DNA of 64,000 nucleotides, taken from assembly GCA_032622095.1 (NCBI GenBank), contig CP136068.1, positions 116,795,509-116,859,508 on the forward strand, in the 5' to 3' direction. Below, piece after piece: positions 12,120-23,530 of this stretch. A program made the position numbers and the translations under genes. Within the stretch, counting starts at the first letter, position 1. Each line of letters begins with the position of its first letter. The stretch is from Siphonodentalium dalli. Its lineage: Eukaryota; Mollusca; Scaphopoda; Gadilida; Siphonodentaliidae. The notes under the pieces were generated by a model, which was not told where the DNA came from, did no database searches, and saw only the letters and a program-made list of their open reading frames with translations.

Positions 12120-12295
12120 ACCTATAGTGAAAATTCATGTTGATGACCTTGACCTTGACCTCAAGGTCATATGAGGGGGTCTGCCAATTTGGGTCTCGCT
12201 TCGAACTGAACCCCCATGGTCTACTCTATATGTGTACCAATTTTCATGCTTTTATCCAAATTTGCACACCCCATCAGCTTACAGCCCCCACTATA
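12120..12295 (-). repeat. Inverted third copy of the TCAAGGTCA-bearing repeat
   Basis: Read on the minus strand this matches 6,840-6,990 (GGATAAAAGCATGAAA, GCGAGACCCAA, then the TGACCTTGAGGTCAAGG core). The core at 12,144-12,161 is a triple TGACCT direct repeat with no spacers, followed by TCAAGGTCA. Confidence 0.55.
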
Positions 12296-13056
12296 ATGCA
12301 TGTTTTTGCCGACTGGCCCACAAAATGACTCGTTCCCAATCTACATGTTACCAATGTCAACAGTCATGGCAAATTTCACAATGATCCGACCAAAGTTACA
12401 ACCTGTAGCCTATGCCAATGGCAATTGTCGACGGACGTACTTATGTTCGCAAACCACAGTGATTGGCGATGGGTATACCAAACCATGGCAAATTGGCAAT
12501 ATCTCAACTTGAATTTTCATATTCAGCAGCTTGAGCTAAAATGCATGCTGAAATAGAGTCTTACATATCAAATTATGCAGCTTCTCATGTCTCAGTCATA
12601 AATAATGATAATCCTATTTATTCGAACAACGTATTCGGAAACACAAATGAATAGTACAACCACCGGTCCCTGGCACAAAATGGTCATAATACTAAAAGTA
12701 CATATATATCAGACACAGGGGTCCCTGGGGGTCCGGAATTTTTTGTTATTATATTATTTTTAGGGTCACATTCCCCACTTTAAAGAAATAACACCAAGCT
12801 TGGTGAAAATGGCTTCAAAATCACAATTTTTTCAAAATACCAAATGTGTTGACAGGACTGCCCCTTCCTTAAATAGTATAATAGTCTTTAAAACTAACAT
12901 CCATAAAATGGGATAAAGCAAAACAAGTTTTAAAAATCCATTCCCAAATTCCAAAAAATGATCGATTTTTTAATAATCTGCCGATCTGCCCGTCCGTTTG
13001 ATCGCCTATATATAGCAACAGTTATAAACATTATCAGCGCCCTTAATCCCCGGGTT
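12296..13056 (+). repeat. Long direct repeat C, copy 1 (761 bp)
   Basis: Begins ATGCATGTTTTTGCCGACTG and ends CCCTTAATCCCCGGGTT. The same sequence, about 90% similar by eye, is at 13,377-14,108. It contains GTCGACGGACGTAC and a C-rich CAGGGGTCC block. There is no conserved frame. The ends are neither TG...CA nor inverted repeats, so it is not an obvious LTR or TIR element. It is a dispersed repeat present twice. Confidence 0.8.
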
Positions 13057-13098
13057 GGAATATCATTGGTATGGAATACTATTAGGAACATTAGGAAA

Positions 13099-13376
13099 CA
13101 TATATCTCAAATTTCAATCTATATATAGTATACGGGCTAGATGCCGCCACAGAAAACGACAAAATGTGCGATATTAACGCATGTTTCGACGCGCAGAAAG
13201 CGACAAAAAGTGCGCCATTAGTAACGCGCCGAAAGCGACAAAATGTGCGTCGTTACGGCGCACGTTTTGTCGCTTTCGGCGCGCCGAAACATGCGCTAAT
13301 ATCGCACATTTTGACGCTTTCGGTGCATGGCGGAATCTAGCCCGTATACTATATAGATTGAAATTTGAGATATATG
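13099..13376. mobile_element. 278-bp palindromic MITE
   Basis: CATATATCTCAAATTTCAATC at the left is exactly mirrored at the right, and arm pairing continues through GTATACGGGCTAG and the GCGACAAAATGTGCG words. The right end touches the start of repeat C copy 2. The open frames on both strands are artefacts of the palindrome. Target bases cannot be read with confidence. Confidence 0.75.
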
Positions 13377-14108
13377 ATGCATGTTTTTGCCGACTGGCCC
13401 ACAAAATGACTCGTTCCCAATCTATATGTTACCAATTCCAACAGTCATGCCTAATTTCATAATGATCCGACCAAAGTTACAACCTGTAGCCTATGCCAAT
13501 GGCAATTGTCGACGGACGTACTTATGTTCGGAAACCACTGGCGATGGATACCAACCCATGGAAAATTGGCAATATCTCAAATTGAATTTTCATGTTCAGC
13601 AGCTTGAGCTAAAATGCATTCTGAAATAGCGTTTTATTTATCAAATTATGCAGCTTCTCATGTCTCAGCCACAAATAATGATAATCCTATTTATTCGAAC
13701 AACGTATTCGGAAACACACATGAATAGTACTACCACTGGCCCCTGGCACAAATTGGTCATAATACTAAAAGTACATATATATAAGACACAGGGGTCCGGG
13801 AATTTTTTTTATTATATTATTTTTAGGGTCAAATTCCCCATTTTAAAGAAATAACACCAAGCTTGGTGAAAATGGCTTCAAAATCAATTTTTTTTCAAAA
13901 TACCAAATTTGTTGACAGGACTGCCCCCTCCTTAAATATTATAATAGTCTTCAACACTAACATCCATAAAATAGGATGAAGCAAAACAAATTGTAAAAAT
14001 CTATTCCCAAATTCAAAAACATTTCGATTTTTTTTTTAATCTGCCGATCTGCCACTCCTATATATAGCCAAAGTCATAAACATTATTAGCGCCCTTAATC
14101 CCCGGGTT
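13377..14108 (+). repeat. Long direct repeat C, copy 2 (732 bp)
   Basis: Second copy of 12,296-13,056 with small indels; for example the CAGGGGTCC block is shorter. It starts directly at the edge of the palindromic MITE and ends at CCCTTAATCCCCGGGTT, as copy 1 does. Confidence 0.8.
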
Positions 14109-15579
14109 ACGTGTATGATATGACCCTATGACCACATTTTCAGAGGGGTTAAGTCGTTTTGTCGCCTTTTTCCGGACAGACACACGAACTCAATTTATTT
14201 TTATTAGTAAAGGTTAGTGCTAATGTCACTACATGTATATATTTGCACGCGTGACACCCCGTCAACAACCCTGCCATCGCTAATGTACGTCCCTAGCCTC
14301 GGCACAGAAACTGACCAACATCCCGCGTCTGGACGTCGCCTTGATATGAATCTTGAAAGCATAATTTCGAGTTTTACTATACGAGTATAGGCTGCACTTT
14401 CAAGAATGAACAGTCCGTAGCTGCAGGTAAAATAAAGTCCATCCTGATTACGATGCGGCAAACTAACTTCATTTATATTATTCGATTAATACAAGCCATT
14501 ACTCTTTTCATCATTACTATCAATAAAACACGAATTATGCATGCACGCAAGAAACAGGTCTGTTGTGACAAACGCATGGCCAAATAGCCTGTCTCTTTGA
14601 AAAGCCGACGAAATTCCTAACAGATGTGCATCGTTTAGGAATTTCGTCTGCTTTCCAAAGAGACATACGCATCGTACTCCGGTATCAGGCTATAGCTATT
14701 AGGAGGCCATGCAGTTAGCTCGTACTGCGAGAAGCACACTCGATTAATTATCTTCATCCGGGCACTCTGAACCAACGGGGCCCGCATCTTGGTTATATCG
14801 CAATAATCAAAGTGCCCCTTTAATCAAATATGTTTGTATATATGGGCTGATAAATGACAAATATTCCTCCGACTCGAGCATATTTTCTTGTTCAATGGAA
14901 CTCTACACAGTCGCCTGATGACCCGGATAAAAACTTCCACCCATATTGTACAGCAAAAATATCCTCCTCGATATTCACACGCCCAGCGTTACGCGTGAAA
15001 GTGGGTCACCGACGAAAACCCGACATAATCAACTCGAGGGTTGAAGCTCGGAATGAACACGTAGAACGGTTACTCAAAAATGGTTTAAACCGCGCACAAC
15101 GGTTTTCGATACCACGCGCATATAGGTTAAGCTTCCAATGGAATGTTCTGCAAAGTAAATCCTACCGATGAAATTTGATGGCTAACTGGTCCATGTTAGT
15201 TGAAAACCCATCTATAACATATTGCATGCATTATAGTATGCCATCAACCGACTATTGTTGTTATATAGCACATAGTTTGATTTCCCCAAATGAACAACCA
15301 AATACAACTTGTGATATTTTGAAGCAGTATTCTGCATCATTTCTTTAACATAAACATGTGTAGAATTAAACCCACGAATACAATCGTATAAATTGTTAAA
15401 AGCTCAATGTGATTATACTAACACACTCACTCAGACTTTAATCTGAAATAATATCATCTCTGTGAACTAAATACTATTATATATGGACAAAAACAAGTAT
15501 ATGCACACTGTATATAGCTTAGCGCTCGTATATCATAGCGCGGATACAGCGCGGAACGGAGGCGCCGGTCTTATTTCTT
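14109..15579. other. Spacer with one perfect-stem hairpin at 14,591-14,663
   Basis: Arms of 30 bp (GTCTCTTTGAAAAGCCGACG... and its near-reverse complement) enclose a 13-base loop, probably a small MITE. A 105-codon plus frame (14,854-15,171) has no recognised domain. It is rich in basic residues and cannot be called a gene on this evidence. Nothing else was found. Confidence 0.45.
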
Positions 15580-16465
15580 AAGCTGCTTTCACATACATGC
15601 GTTTAATGCATGCGTTTAAGTTACGCACGGTGCGTACACCTTTCGCATAAGTGCGTTGAACTATCCGTTAGCTTTCCGTATAACGCAAGCGTTTCACACC
15701 CGTGTAATGCATTTAGCTCCATTCGCTTGTTCAAAATGGATTCATCAAAAGATGTAACCTTGTATGTAGAGTCAATATCCCGAGCAGTTGCGGGCCGAGA
15801 ATACATTTGTCTAATCATATTGTAGAATAATCTAGTCTAATATATGACAAAAGACACTTTACAACGGCATCAACTGTAACATTGTAGTTTACCCTTGTAC
15901 GTACTTTCCATGGTACCATGGTAGTACAATGGTAGTTATCACTTTACCATAGTAATACCACGCGGGGTAGTATACCATACTACAATGCATGGTAGTACCA
16001 ACTGTAACCAAAAGCATGGTAGAGTACTTTAGTACAGTGCCATGGTATAGTACATGGTATATATAAATTTAACGTGGTTGTACCATGGTAGTATGCCGTG
16101 GTAGTACTATACTGACATGGTAGTACCAAACTGCCATTGTAGTATCATGGTAAAGTAGGCCCCTACCCTATTAGAGTTCCAATGTATCATGGTAGTACCA
16201 TGGTCAATATCACTTATCGTACCATGTTAGTACGACACTACCATGGTAGTACCACGGTAGTACCATGGTAGTACAACAGTAGTACCATTGTAGTAACAGG
16301 GTATTACAATTGTACCCTTTTATACGGGAGTCTTGATCTCGTCACATAAATTTGTGCATTTCTGGGCATCGCGCAATCCGTTCACACACCAATTTACTGA
16401 TTGTTTAGTAAAGTTGTCCGCTAAAATTAACGGCGTCTTTTTACGCAGTTAAGTGAAAGGCCCAG
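15580..16465. repeat. CCATGGTAGTA minisatellite inside a possible TIR element
   Basis: From about 15,890 to 16,315 the palindromic word TACCATGG and its extension TAGTAC recur irregularly some 20 times. The outer edges, GCTTTCACATACATGCG near 15,587 and GCAGTTAAGTGAAAGGCCC near 16,447, are weakly inverted and recall Harbinger-type ends; this is only a suggestion. A 29-codon frame with good start context (15,736-15,825) starts MDSSKDVTLYV, family unknown. Confidence 0.5.
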
Positions 16466-17071
16466 TGCTGACTCTATTGCTTAAACCAATGCGCCTTGTG
16501 TGCGCATAACGCTGAAACCCCTTAGGTATATACTCTATGTCGACCATTTTATGGAGGTTTAATATTTTTATCTAATATTGAAAACCGGTGTGCGTGTTAT
16601 TAAACATGTTTGCTTAACCTAAGTGCGTGGTGTTCGAAACCGATGTACGAGTTCTTGCAGAAATAATACTGGATTTCAAAATGCATACCATATACGTGCC
16701 TTTCATCTTGTTATAACATCTGGGTTCAGCAGATAAGTATGCTGAGATGCTAGCCTATTTGGAGACAAATAACATACACCCAGAGAACGACCGACAGGGT
16801 CTCACCTAATTATTGAAATCGTGAACTTGGAAATTATTCAAGAAATAAGGTATATAAATCTCTTTTGAGACAAGATTAAGACATTGTTTCGGCAATGGAT
16901 TACATATTCCCATAGATGGTTCATTCTCACACCTTTTTAAATTAATCTGATATGGACAATATCATTGTTTTGTTTAATACTCAACGATTTTGTGCAGTAG
17001 CTTCGACGTGAAAATAAAAAAAATGACCGTTGTACTTAGTTCGCGTAACCGTAGATCGAGTTCACGGATCT
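16321..17071. other. No gene recognised
   Basis: After the minisatellite the sequence is ordinary AT-rich spacer. No open frame above 60 codons and no repeat end are visible. Confidence 0.45.
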
Positions 17072-18215
17072 TCAGTGTGATGGAGTCCATGGTAGAGATT
17101 TCTGCTTGAAGTGGTGTAAACATGTTGCTTGTTTGAAGTTCATGGTTGTCGGTGAAGCTGTCGATATTAACACATTGATACCGCGGGCAATGTCACGAAA
17201 TTTGGCTTTGTTCCAAGCATGTTTTTTTCTTTAGAACAGAAATCCCATATGATTGATGGAACCATATGTCACATGTGTCGCAGCAATAGCCTGCCGTTCA
17301 CGGAATCTGTAACTCTGATTCGCATGTGTATATTGGACCAGGATTCAATTGTACGTCCCAGCTGAGACGCAATTTTAGGCGAGACACTGAAAACATTTTA
17401 TGCTTGAGGTGATAGTCAATACGTGTTAAAGGTACTCAATCAGATTCGATGGTCCCCATATCATCAGAATCCAACAACAACAACAACAACAACATGTTTT
17501 TGAAATGTCGCTTCAGTTATCAGAATCGAGTAATTACCAAAAACTAACTTTAGTAATGCTAACCACCGTCAACTATAATGTAAAATTGCCCAAAACCTGT
17601 TATTTGTTACATTTTGTTCAACGAATTTTTGCCGGTTTGTCGGAAATCTGACAAAAAGCCGCTCGATTTAAGAGTTATCCACCTTCATCCGCAATTTGGT
17701 CAGAGAAGTCTTCTCGTCGACTGTTTACTGGGCCACTTAAAATTAACATGATAGATTTCAAACATCGATATCTGATTACTTTGAGCTTTGATGGGTGGGT
17801 TGCTCGACTCGAATCAAATATTTTTACCCCAGAAGCCAAGGAAATAGTAATTTGCGAGCGTTAATTCGGATTGAGTACCTTTAAGCTGTATTTCCTGGAA
17901 TGTTTAAGCTTACAGTGTTAGTGGTTTATATTTTATTATAAAACAGACTGTGTAGTGTATTTAGCATTTATCACAAAACCTGACTGTAATAGACTTTGAA
18001 AAGATAGGTATTGAGATGACTAATCAGCAATTGATTAACTGTGTAAGCTGACAGTGTTGATAGTTCAACATTTGTTATAAAAGCTGATTCTATTATGGTC
18101 GTTTAGTACGAGAAATACAGTAACTTAATTGTTTAAGCAGAAATATAAATAGTTTGGGATGGATTGACTGTATAGCCTAGAGAGTCTAAGCTGCTTCATT
18201 GTTTAAGCATCGTTT
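17072..18215 (-). mobile_element. 5' segment of a non-LTR retrotransposon, copy 1, split by a MITE
   Basis: Apart from 17,426-17,884 this block matches 22,855-23,530 at roughly 90% by eye, in the same orientation. The 22.8-kb copy runs, on the minus strand, into endonuclease-like and reverse-transcriptase-C-terminal-like coding fragments. I therefore infer that this block is the 5' region of the same retroelement family, broken off at 17,072. No intact frame remains. Comparison of the two copies shows exactly where the MITE went in. Confidence 0.6.
17426..17884 (-). mobile_element. TTAA-type MITE, family A, copy 2, with empty site known
   Basis: TTAAAGGTACTCAATCAG at the left and GATTGAGTACCTTTAA at the right. 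The paralogous block at 23,205-23,225 reads GTGTTAAGATG with a single TTAA and no element, while here the flanks read GTG-TTAA-element-TTAA-GCTG. This is direct evidence for insertion at TTAA with target duplication. It includes a short (AAC)n run at about 17,470-17,492. Confidence 0.9.
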
Positions 18216-18378
18216 ATATTTGTATACCGCATACTGAATCACATATAGTCTAGGCGGGGTATATGGTAACATCTATGAAAGTTGCATTATCAATTTATTA
18301 TTTTATATATTCCTTTATTACCCCCAATACCGTAGAGCAAGCAACACATACAAATACGATACAAATCACAATACATAT

Positions 18379-19868
18379 ATCATCATCATCATCTTTATTT
18401 TGAAACAAGTCATTCGACTCATAGTTCCACTGAGTTACGTCAATAATTTACACAATAACAATATAAAACAATTTGAAATTATAACGCCACAATTGTTCAA
18501 TCATCGTAAATGTATTTTAAATCGTATCGGTATGCGTCGAGTAATGTTTTGAATTATGTCAAGGTTTGCGCTCCCACTACCATATCAGGTAATTTGTTCC
18601 ATTCTGCAACAATTCTGTTAGTAATAAAGAATTTGTGATGTCTTTTTTCGGTCCAGACATCTGAAGTTTTTGGTTGTTCCCTCTGGTTGCTGAGTATATT
18701 GCTCTCTGAACAAACTGCTCTGGAATAATATTGTAGAAATTGTTGATTATCTTGTATGTCTCAATCATATATCCACGGTATCGCCTATATTTCATTGACA
18801 TCAAAATGAGGTGGATGAGTCTGTCGGTATATGAAATTTTCCTGAGTTGTGGAACATATTTTGTCGCTCTGCGCTGTACTCTCTCGATGGATTTACACTG
18901 GTTCTTAAGATGTGGATTCCATGTAATGTTACTATATTCAATAACAGGCCTCACCATGCTGATATAGAGTTTTCTAAACATGTCTTTATCCATATTTGTG
19001 AACGTTCTTTTAATTATTCCGAGAGTTCTATATGCTTTGGTACATATAGTATTGATGTGTACGTCAAACTTGAGTTTTTCATCAATGTATACTCCAAGGT
19101 CCTTTTCACATGTGCTAACTAATATCGGCGGATTACTGGCCACGACGTCCATAATATATGGTTTACGAGGATTATTATGTCCGAAGTGTACGACGTGTAT
19201 TTTCTCACAATTAAGTCGCAACTGCCAATCTAACGACCACTGACATACGGCACTGATGTCCCGTTGTATGTTTTCCTTTTGTGGATTCCCCATCAATTTG
19301 GTATCATCGGCGAATATTTTGCAGATTCCGTGAACACAATCGGGTAGGTCATTGATATACATGATACACAGGGTAGGCCCGAGAATAATTCCTTGTGGTA
19401 CTCCGCTAGTAACTGAGGTCCATTCTGAGTATGATGAATTTACACGAACCCGTTGTTGTCTGTTGTTCAAGAAATCACTGATCCAATTCAGAACGTTTCC
19501 CGTTATTCCATAGGAGTGTATTTTAGGCGTCTCACGTGTGGAACAGAGTCAAAAGCTTTCCTGAGATCTAAGTACACCACATCCACTGGTTCGTTATTAT
19601 CCAAGGATGTGACAACATATATTCTAGAAGTTGTGTTGTACACGATCTGCCACTTCTGAAGCCGTGTTGACAAGATGTTAATAGATTATGTTGTTCCATA
19701 TGTGACATAACAGCATCGGTAATAAAAGATTCCATCATTTTACACAAAACGCACGTTAAACTAACGGGCCGATAGTTACTGGGATTGGATTTCGAACCTA
19801 TTTTGAAAATACTGGTTACTGTAGCTGTCTTCCAAACTGCAGGAATCTTTCCCTCTGAATGCGATGGT
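18379..19868 (-). pseudogene. 5'-truncated non-LTR retrotransposon (reverse transcriptase), broken
   Basis: A 297-codon open frame (18,577-19,470) carries the RT palm motifs: SGVPQG (residues 22-27), YINDLP and FADDTK (53-58). It continues through the thumb-like KRTF...RPVIEY and the VQRRATK...YRRYRG segment typical of CR1/L2/Jockey-group elements. Upstream, the matching protein continues in other frames: WKTATVTSIFK, NYRPVSL, then YLDLRKAFDS (motif A). At least two frameshifts lie between them, near 19,520 and 19,630. Another frameshift near 18,600 and a stop break the C-terminus. The 3' end is an (ATG)n-type tail at about 18,380-18,395. Similarity stops near 19,868, so endonuclease and ORF1 are missing. 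It cannot make active enzyme. Confidence 0.92.
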
Positions 19869-21132
19869 GTGTCATTCTCAACACAGGTGTGTCTTCATAT
19901 AAGTAAACCGTTTTATGTATGTGAGTCGCAGGGGTGGTCACGTCGTCTGACGACGTCATTGCTATATAATAACGAACCACAGCCGGACGCTTTGGTCGTA
20001 TATAGACTATATCTGATTTTGTGACGTCACCAATTATTATCTGTTTTCAACGGATAAAAGGCAGAAGAGCCAATTTTATTCATCAACCAAAACTTTTAAG
20101 CGATTGCAGGGAACGCTGGGGCAATATTTACAATTTTCCATATTTTGGAGGCCATTTTGGTGGCCATTTTGAGCAATTAAGTAACTAACTAAGTAATTAA
20201 TTAACAATTTTGGTTCCAATGACTTGGAATATTTACGGTAATGGTGTGCCTCAGTTACATAACACAGTTATGCTCATTCCTTTTTGAAATGTGACTAGAA
20301 TCCCAATTGTGTTTTTTTTGTGAAAATTTTATACCGCATTCTGAAAAATCAATTTTTTTCACAGATCGGAAGGGGCTAGGACCCAAAGTATTTCTTATTT
20401 CATTACCCCAATGATCAGTTAATATAAAACGTACACAATAAAGTGACAATACTCGAACAGTTTCAAACAGCAGAAACCGATATAGAAGATATTAATGAAA
20501 AAGTGTGATTTTTTAACTTCCGGTGGCCATTTTTGATATATAAAATTTATACATACCTATAAATAAGGAGTACTCAATTATCAATAGAATGACATATCGC
20601 ACGACGTAATAACTCATAAACATCATGAGTACATGTAATTGCGAAATGAAATTTACCTGGTCAGATATTCAATGTTGGCGGCCAGTTCTACAAAGATATC
20701 ATACCACCAAAAATCCGCATATGGGGAGGGGGTCTACATGCAGCTCAAGCGCTATCTGGCTGGGCTGGGGAAAATACTGAAAATCGAAATCGAAATTCGC
20801 GATGCAAGCAAACGTTATTTTATCGCGTTTAAATTATCCTAATATTACATAGTAGATACGTGAATCTGACAATCCTCAGATATCCTTCTATTTTCATGAA
20901 TCGACAAGAAACACACACTTATGAATAAAGCAGAAGATACATTCAGGTTATCGCAAATTCGGTCGTTGTGAAAACAACATGATGACGTTGCTCATCGTGT
21001 TTCGTTGAAATCGACATATTTTATGAATGAAATGAACATGGTGAATCGACAAGCTTCTTCGTAATGTACACACCTCAATCGCATTGCACGCACAGCGTCA
21101 ATAATATGATGGTTAATTTAAGTAAAATACTC
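19869..21132. other. Spacer with a promoter-like cluster at 20,022-20,060
   Basis: TGACGTCA, a perfect CRE palindrome, at 20,022-20,029 is followed at once by CCAAT (20,030-20,034) and by GATAAAAG (20,053-20,060). The order resembles a core promoter on the plus strand, but no open frame follows within several hundred bases. It may be chance. The remainder shows nothing recognisable. Confidence 0.25.
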
Positions 21133-21171
21133 ACCGCTAGACCAGGCTAGACCAGGCTAGACCAGGCTAGA
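21133..21171. repeat. 10-bp minisatellite (GCTAGACCAG)
   Basis: About four tandem copies of GCTAGACCAG, perfect apart from the last. Confidence 0.85.
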
Positions 21172-21694
21172 CAACAAGCAACAGTCTTGACCTTTGAATA
21201 CTTTTAGTTTGATGTTGGTAGTTTATATTCTATAATAATTTGTTCAAAAGGAATGGCTTTTAAAAGTTTTTTATTTAGGTTTTAAGTCTGAGTCGGTGAG
21301 CTCGTAGTCTGTTTGCATTGTGAATCTCTGATTTCTCACATGCCTTGATGTATGATATGATTGACCTAAATTATACACGAAATTGCTATAGAACCCACTA
21401 TGTCGATGAACCCTTGTGCGTGTCTGGGGTGTAATATATCATAATCACACCACGATATAAGGCCTAAGTTAATCTCATTTGAAGGGAATACGCATCTATG
21501 AAGTTATTTTATAGGATTAAAAAGACCCAGATATATCCTAGCTTATGCGTGTGTATCGTTAATTACGCTAGCGTATGATCATATTACGTTTGGTGTAGTA
21601 TTACTCCGCAAGTTACAATTTGACATTCGCTACCCGGACGATGTTGGTGACTCTGAAATTGTACCAGACTGCATTCGAACATGTAGACATGTCG

Positions 21695-22759
21695 TTACTC
21701 TACCATGTCCATGTATGTTGTCCATAATAGGAATGCCCCTCTGATTAGGAAAGTGATAAATTCAATATCAGATTCTACGTGGCGACTGACAGCTTCTAGA
21801 AAAACCAACAACTGTTCGTTACTAGACAAGTCATCGATAGCAAAGAAGCAGTCTATTCCGAAGTAACTAAGAATGCAATACCACGTGTCATGACTTATTA
21901 CGGTCATGTTGTTATTTGTACAGTGAAGTATGACTGCGGTGTTGAAAGTTATGTTGCACAGGGGACACATTCCTGAATCCCATATCAAAGATTTCGTTAT
22001 GGGATTTGCGATTGTGGCACACCCGTGCTTCAGTTTTTGGAAAGAACGAGACATATGCCAAAAGTGGCTAGAGTTTGAAGGTTGCATAACATGCTGCAAA
22101 TGGCATGAACTGTATGTCATGTTCCATTCTGAATCTCCAGTCACGTTCCTGTGTGATTTTGACATTTGCCTTCACTAGGCTTTTCCATGTCTCCTTTTTT
22201 TCCGGAACGTGCCCTCTTGTGCATAGCCACGGCAATAGTCCTATAAATCATATTCGGTTAGAACATTAAACTTATGGTATATAAACGAGGACTCTTCAAG
22301 ATTCCCATGTGTAAAGTCATCCTGGACCGGAATATTTGTTTCGAGTGTTTGTCATCGCGGGTGTTGCAAATGTTACCAAAGAAGGTCAGTTGGCGTTTTT
22401 CAATTATAGAGATAATTATGCCTGTTCCGATGAGACCTAATACCACGTCTGTTCTGGCAGGGGCAGGGGAATTTATCACGGTTGTATATGAATCTCCACA
22501 TGTTTGAGAATTATGTGCATATATTACACAGTGCCTGCAGTCCTGGTCCGGTCAACGACATATCGTCGGCCTGGGTAGGACTTGCACAACTAATGGAGTT
22601 CAGACACATTCCATACTGAGATGTTCCGCATATTACACCAGACACACTATACTCAACGGTATCTTTGATCTCTGAGTTGTTGCTCTTAATGCTGCAACAA
22701 TTTACTGTCAAGACTCTGAGGTTTACATTTTTAATTTGATATTTTTTTGTGGTGGACAA
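21695..22759 (-). pseudogene. Internally deleted non-LTR retrotransposon coding remnant
   Basis: Reading 5' to 3' on the minus strand, the first part (about 22,640-22,740) starts NLRVLTVNCCSIKSNN and reaches VICGT. This is the usual opening of an apurinic-like endonuclease domain of LINE ORF2. Soon after come fragments typical of the ORF2 C-terminus: RTDVVLGLIG and KRQLTFFGNIC (22,258-22,479), then in another frame HVPEKKETWKSLVK...WRFRMEHDIQF, then CPLC...HC with a long hydrophobic tail (21,695-22,165). The entire RT palm between them is absent and the pieces lie in three frames. I infer an internal deletion followed by frameshift decay. Family identity (CR1/L2-like) is inferred from motif style only. 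Confidence 0.55.
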
Positions 22760-22854
22760 GGAAAGTATATGGTTGATTCGGCTTAGCTGTCTGACCTGGG
22801 TGAAGATTTCGATTTAGGGCTACTAGCAAACATAGGACTGAAGACTGCCTCTGT

Positions 22855-23530
22855 GATGATGGAGTCCATGTTAGAGTTTTCTGCTTGAAGTGGTGTAAAC
22901 ATGTTGCTTGTTTGAATTTCATGGTTGTCTGTGAAGCTGTCGATAATAACATATTAACAGCGCGGGCAATGTCAGGAAATTTGGCTTTGTTACAAGTAGA
23001 TTTTTTTTCTTTAGAACAAAAATCCCCACATGATTGATGTAACCATATGTCACATGTGTCTCAGCAATAGCATGTCGGTCATGGAGTCTGTAACTCCGAT
23101 TTCGCATGTGTATATTGGTCCAGTATTCAATTGTACGTCCCACCTGAGACGTAATTTGAGACGAGACACTGAAAACATGTTATGCCTGAGGTGATAGTCA
23201 ATATGTGTTAAGATGTATTGCCTAGAATGTCTAAGCTGACAGTGTTAGTGGTTTATTATTTATTATAAAACAGACTGTGTAGTGTGTTTAGCATTTATCA
23301 CAAAACCTGACTATAACAGACTTTGAAAAGATAGGTATTGAGATGACTAATCAGCAATTGATGAACTATGTAGGCTGACAGTGTTGATAGTTCACCGTTT
23401 GTTATAAAAGCTGAATGTATTATGGTCTTTTTGTATGAGAAATAAAGTTACTTAAATTGTTTAAGCAGAAAAATCAATATTTTGGGATGGTTTGACTGTA
23501 TAGCCTAGCTGTTGACATTGTTTAAGCAGA
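22855..23530 (-). mobile_element. 5' segment of the same retrotransposon family, copy 2 (empty site)
   Basis: Continuous match to 17,072-17,425 plus 17,885-18,215, without the MITE. It lies directly upstream, on the minus strand, of the endonuclease-like fragment, as expected for a 5' UTR or ORF1 region. Frames of about 73 codons exist but have no recognised domain. Confidence 0.55.

Noticed and set aside
12296-14108. LTR retrotransposon with 0.75-kb LTRs
   Set aside because: The repeats lack TG...CA ends, a primer-binding site or a polypurine tract, and only a short palindrome lies between them.
20022-20060. Functional CRE/CCAAT/TATA-like promoter
   Set aside because: Kept only as a weak note within the spacer entry, because no open frame or exon is visible downstream.
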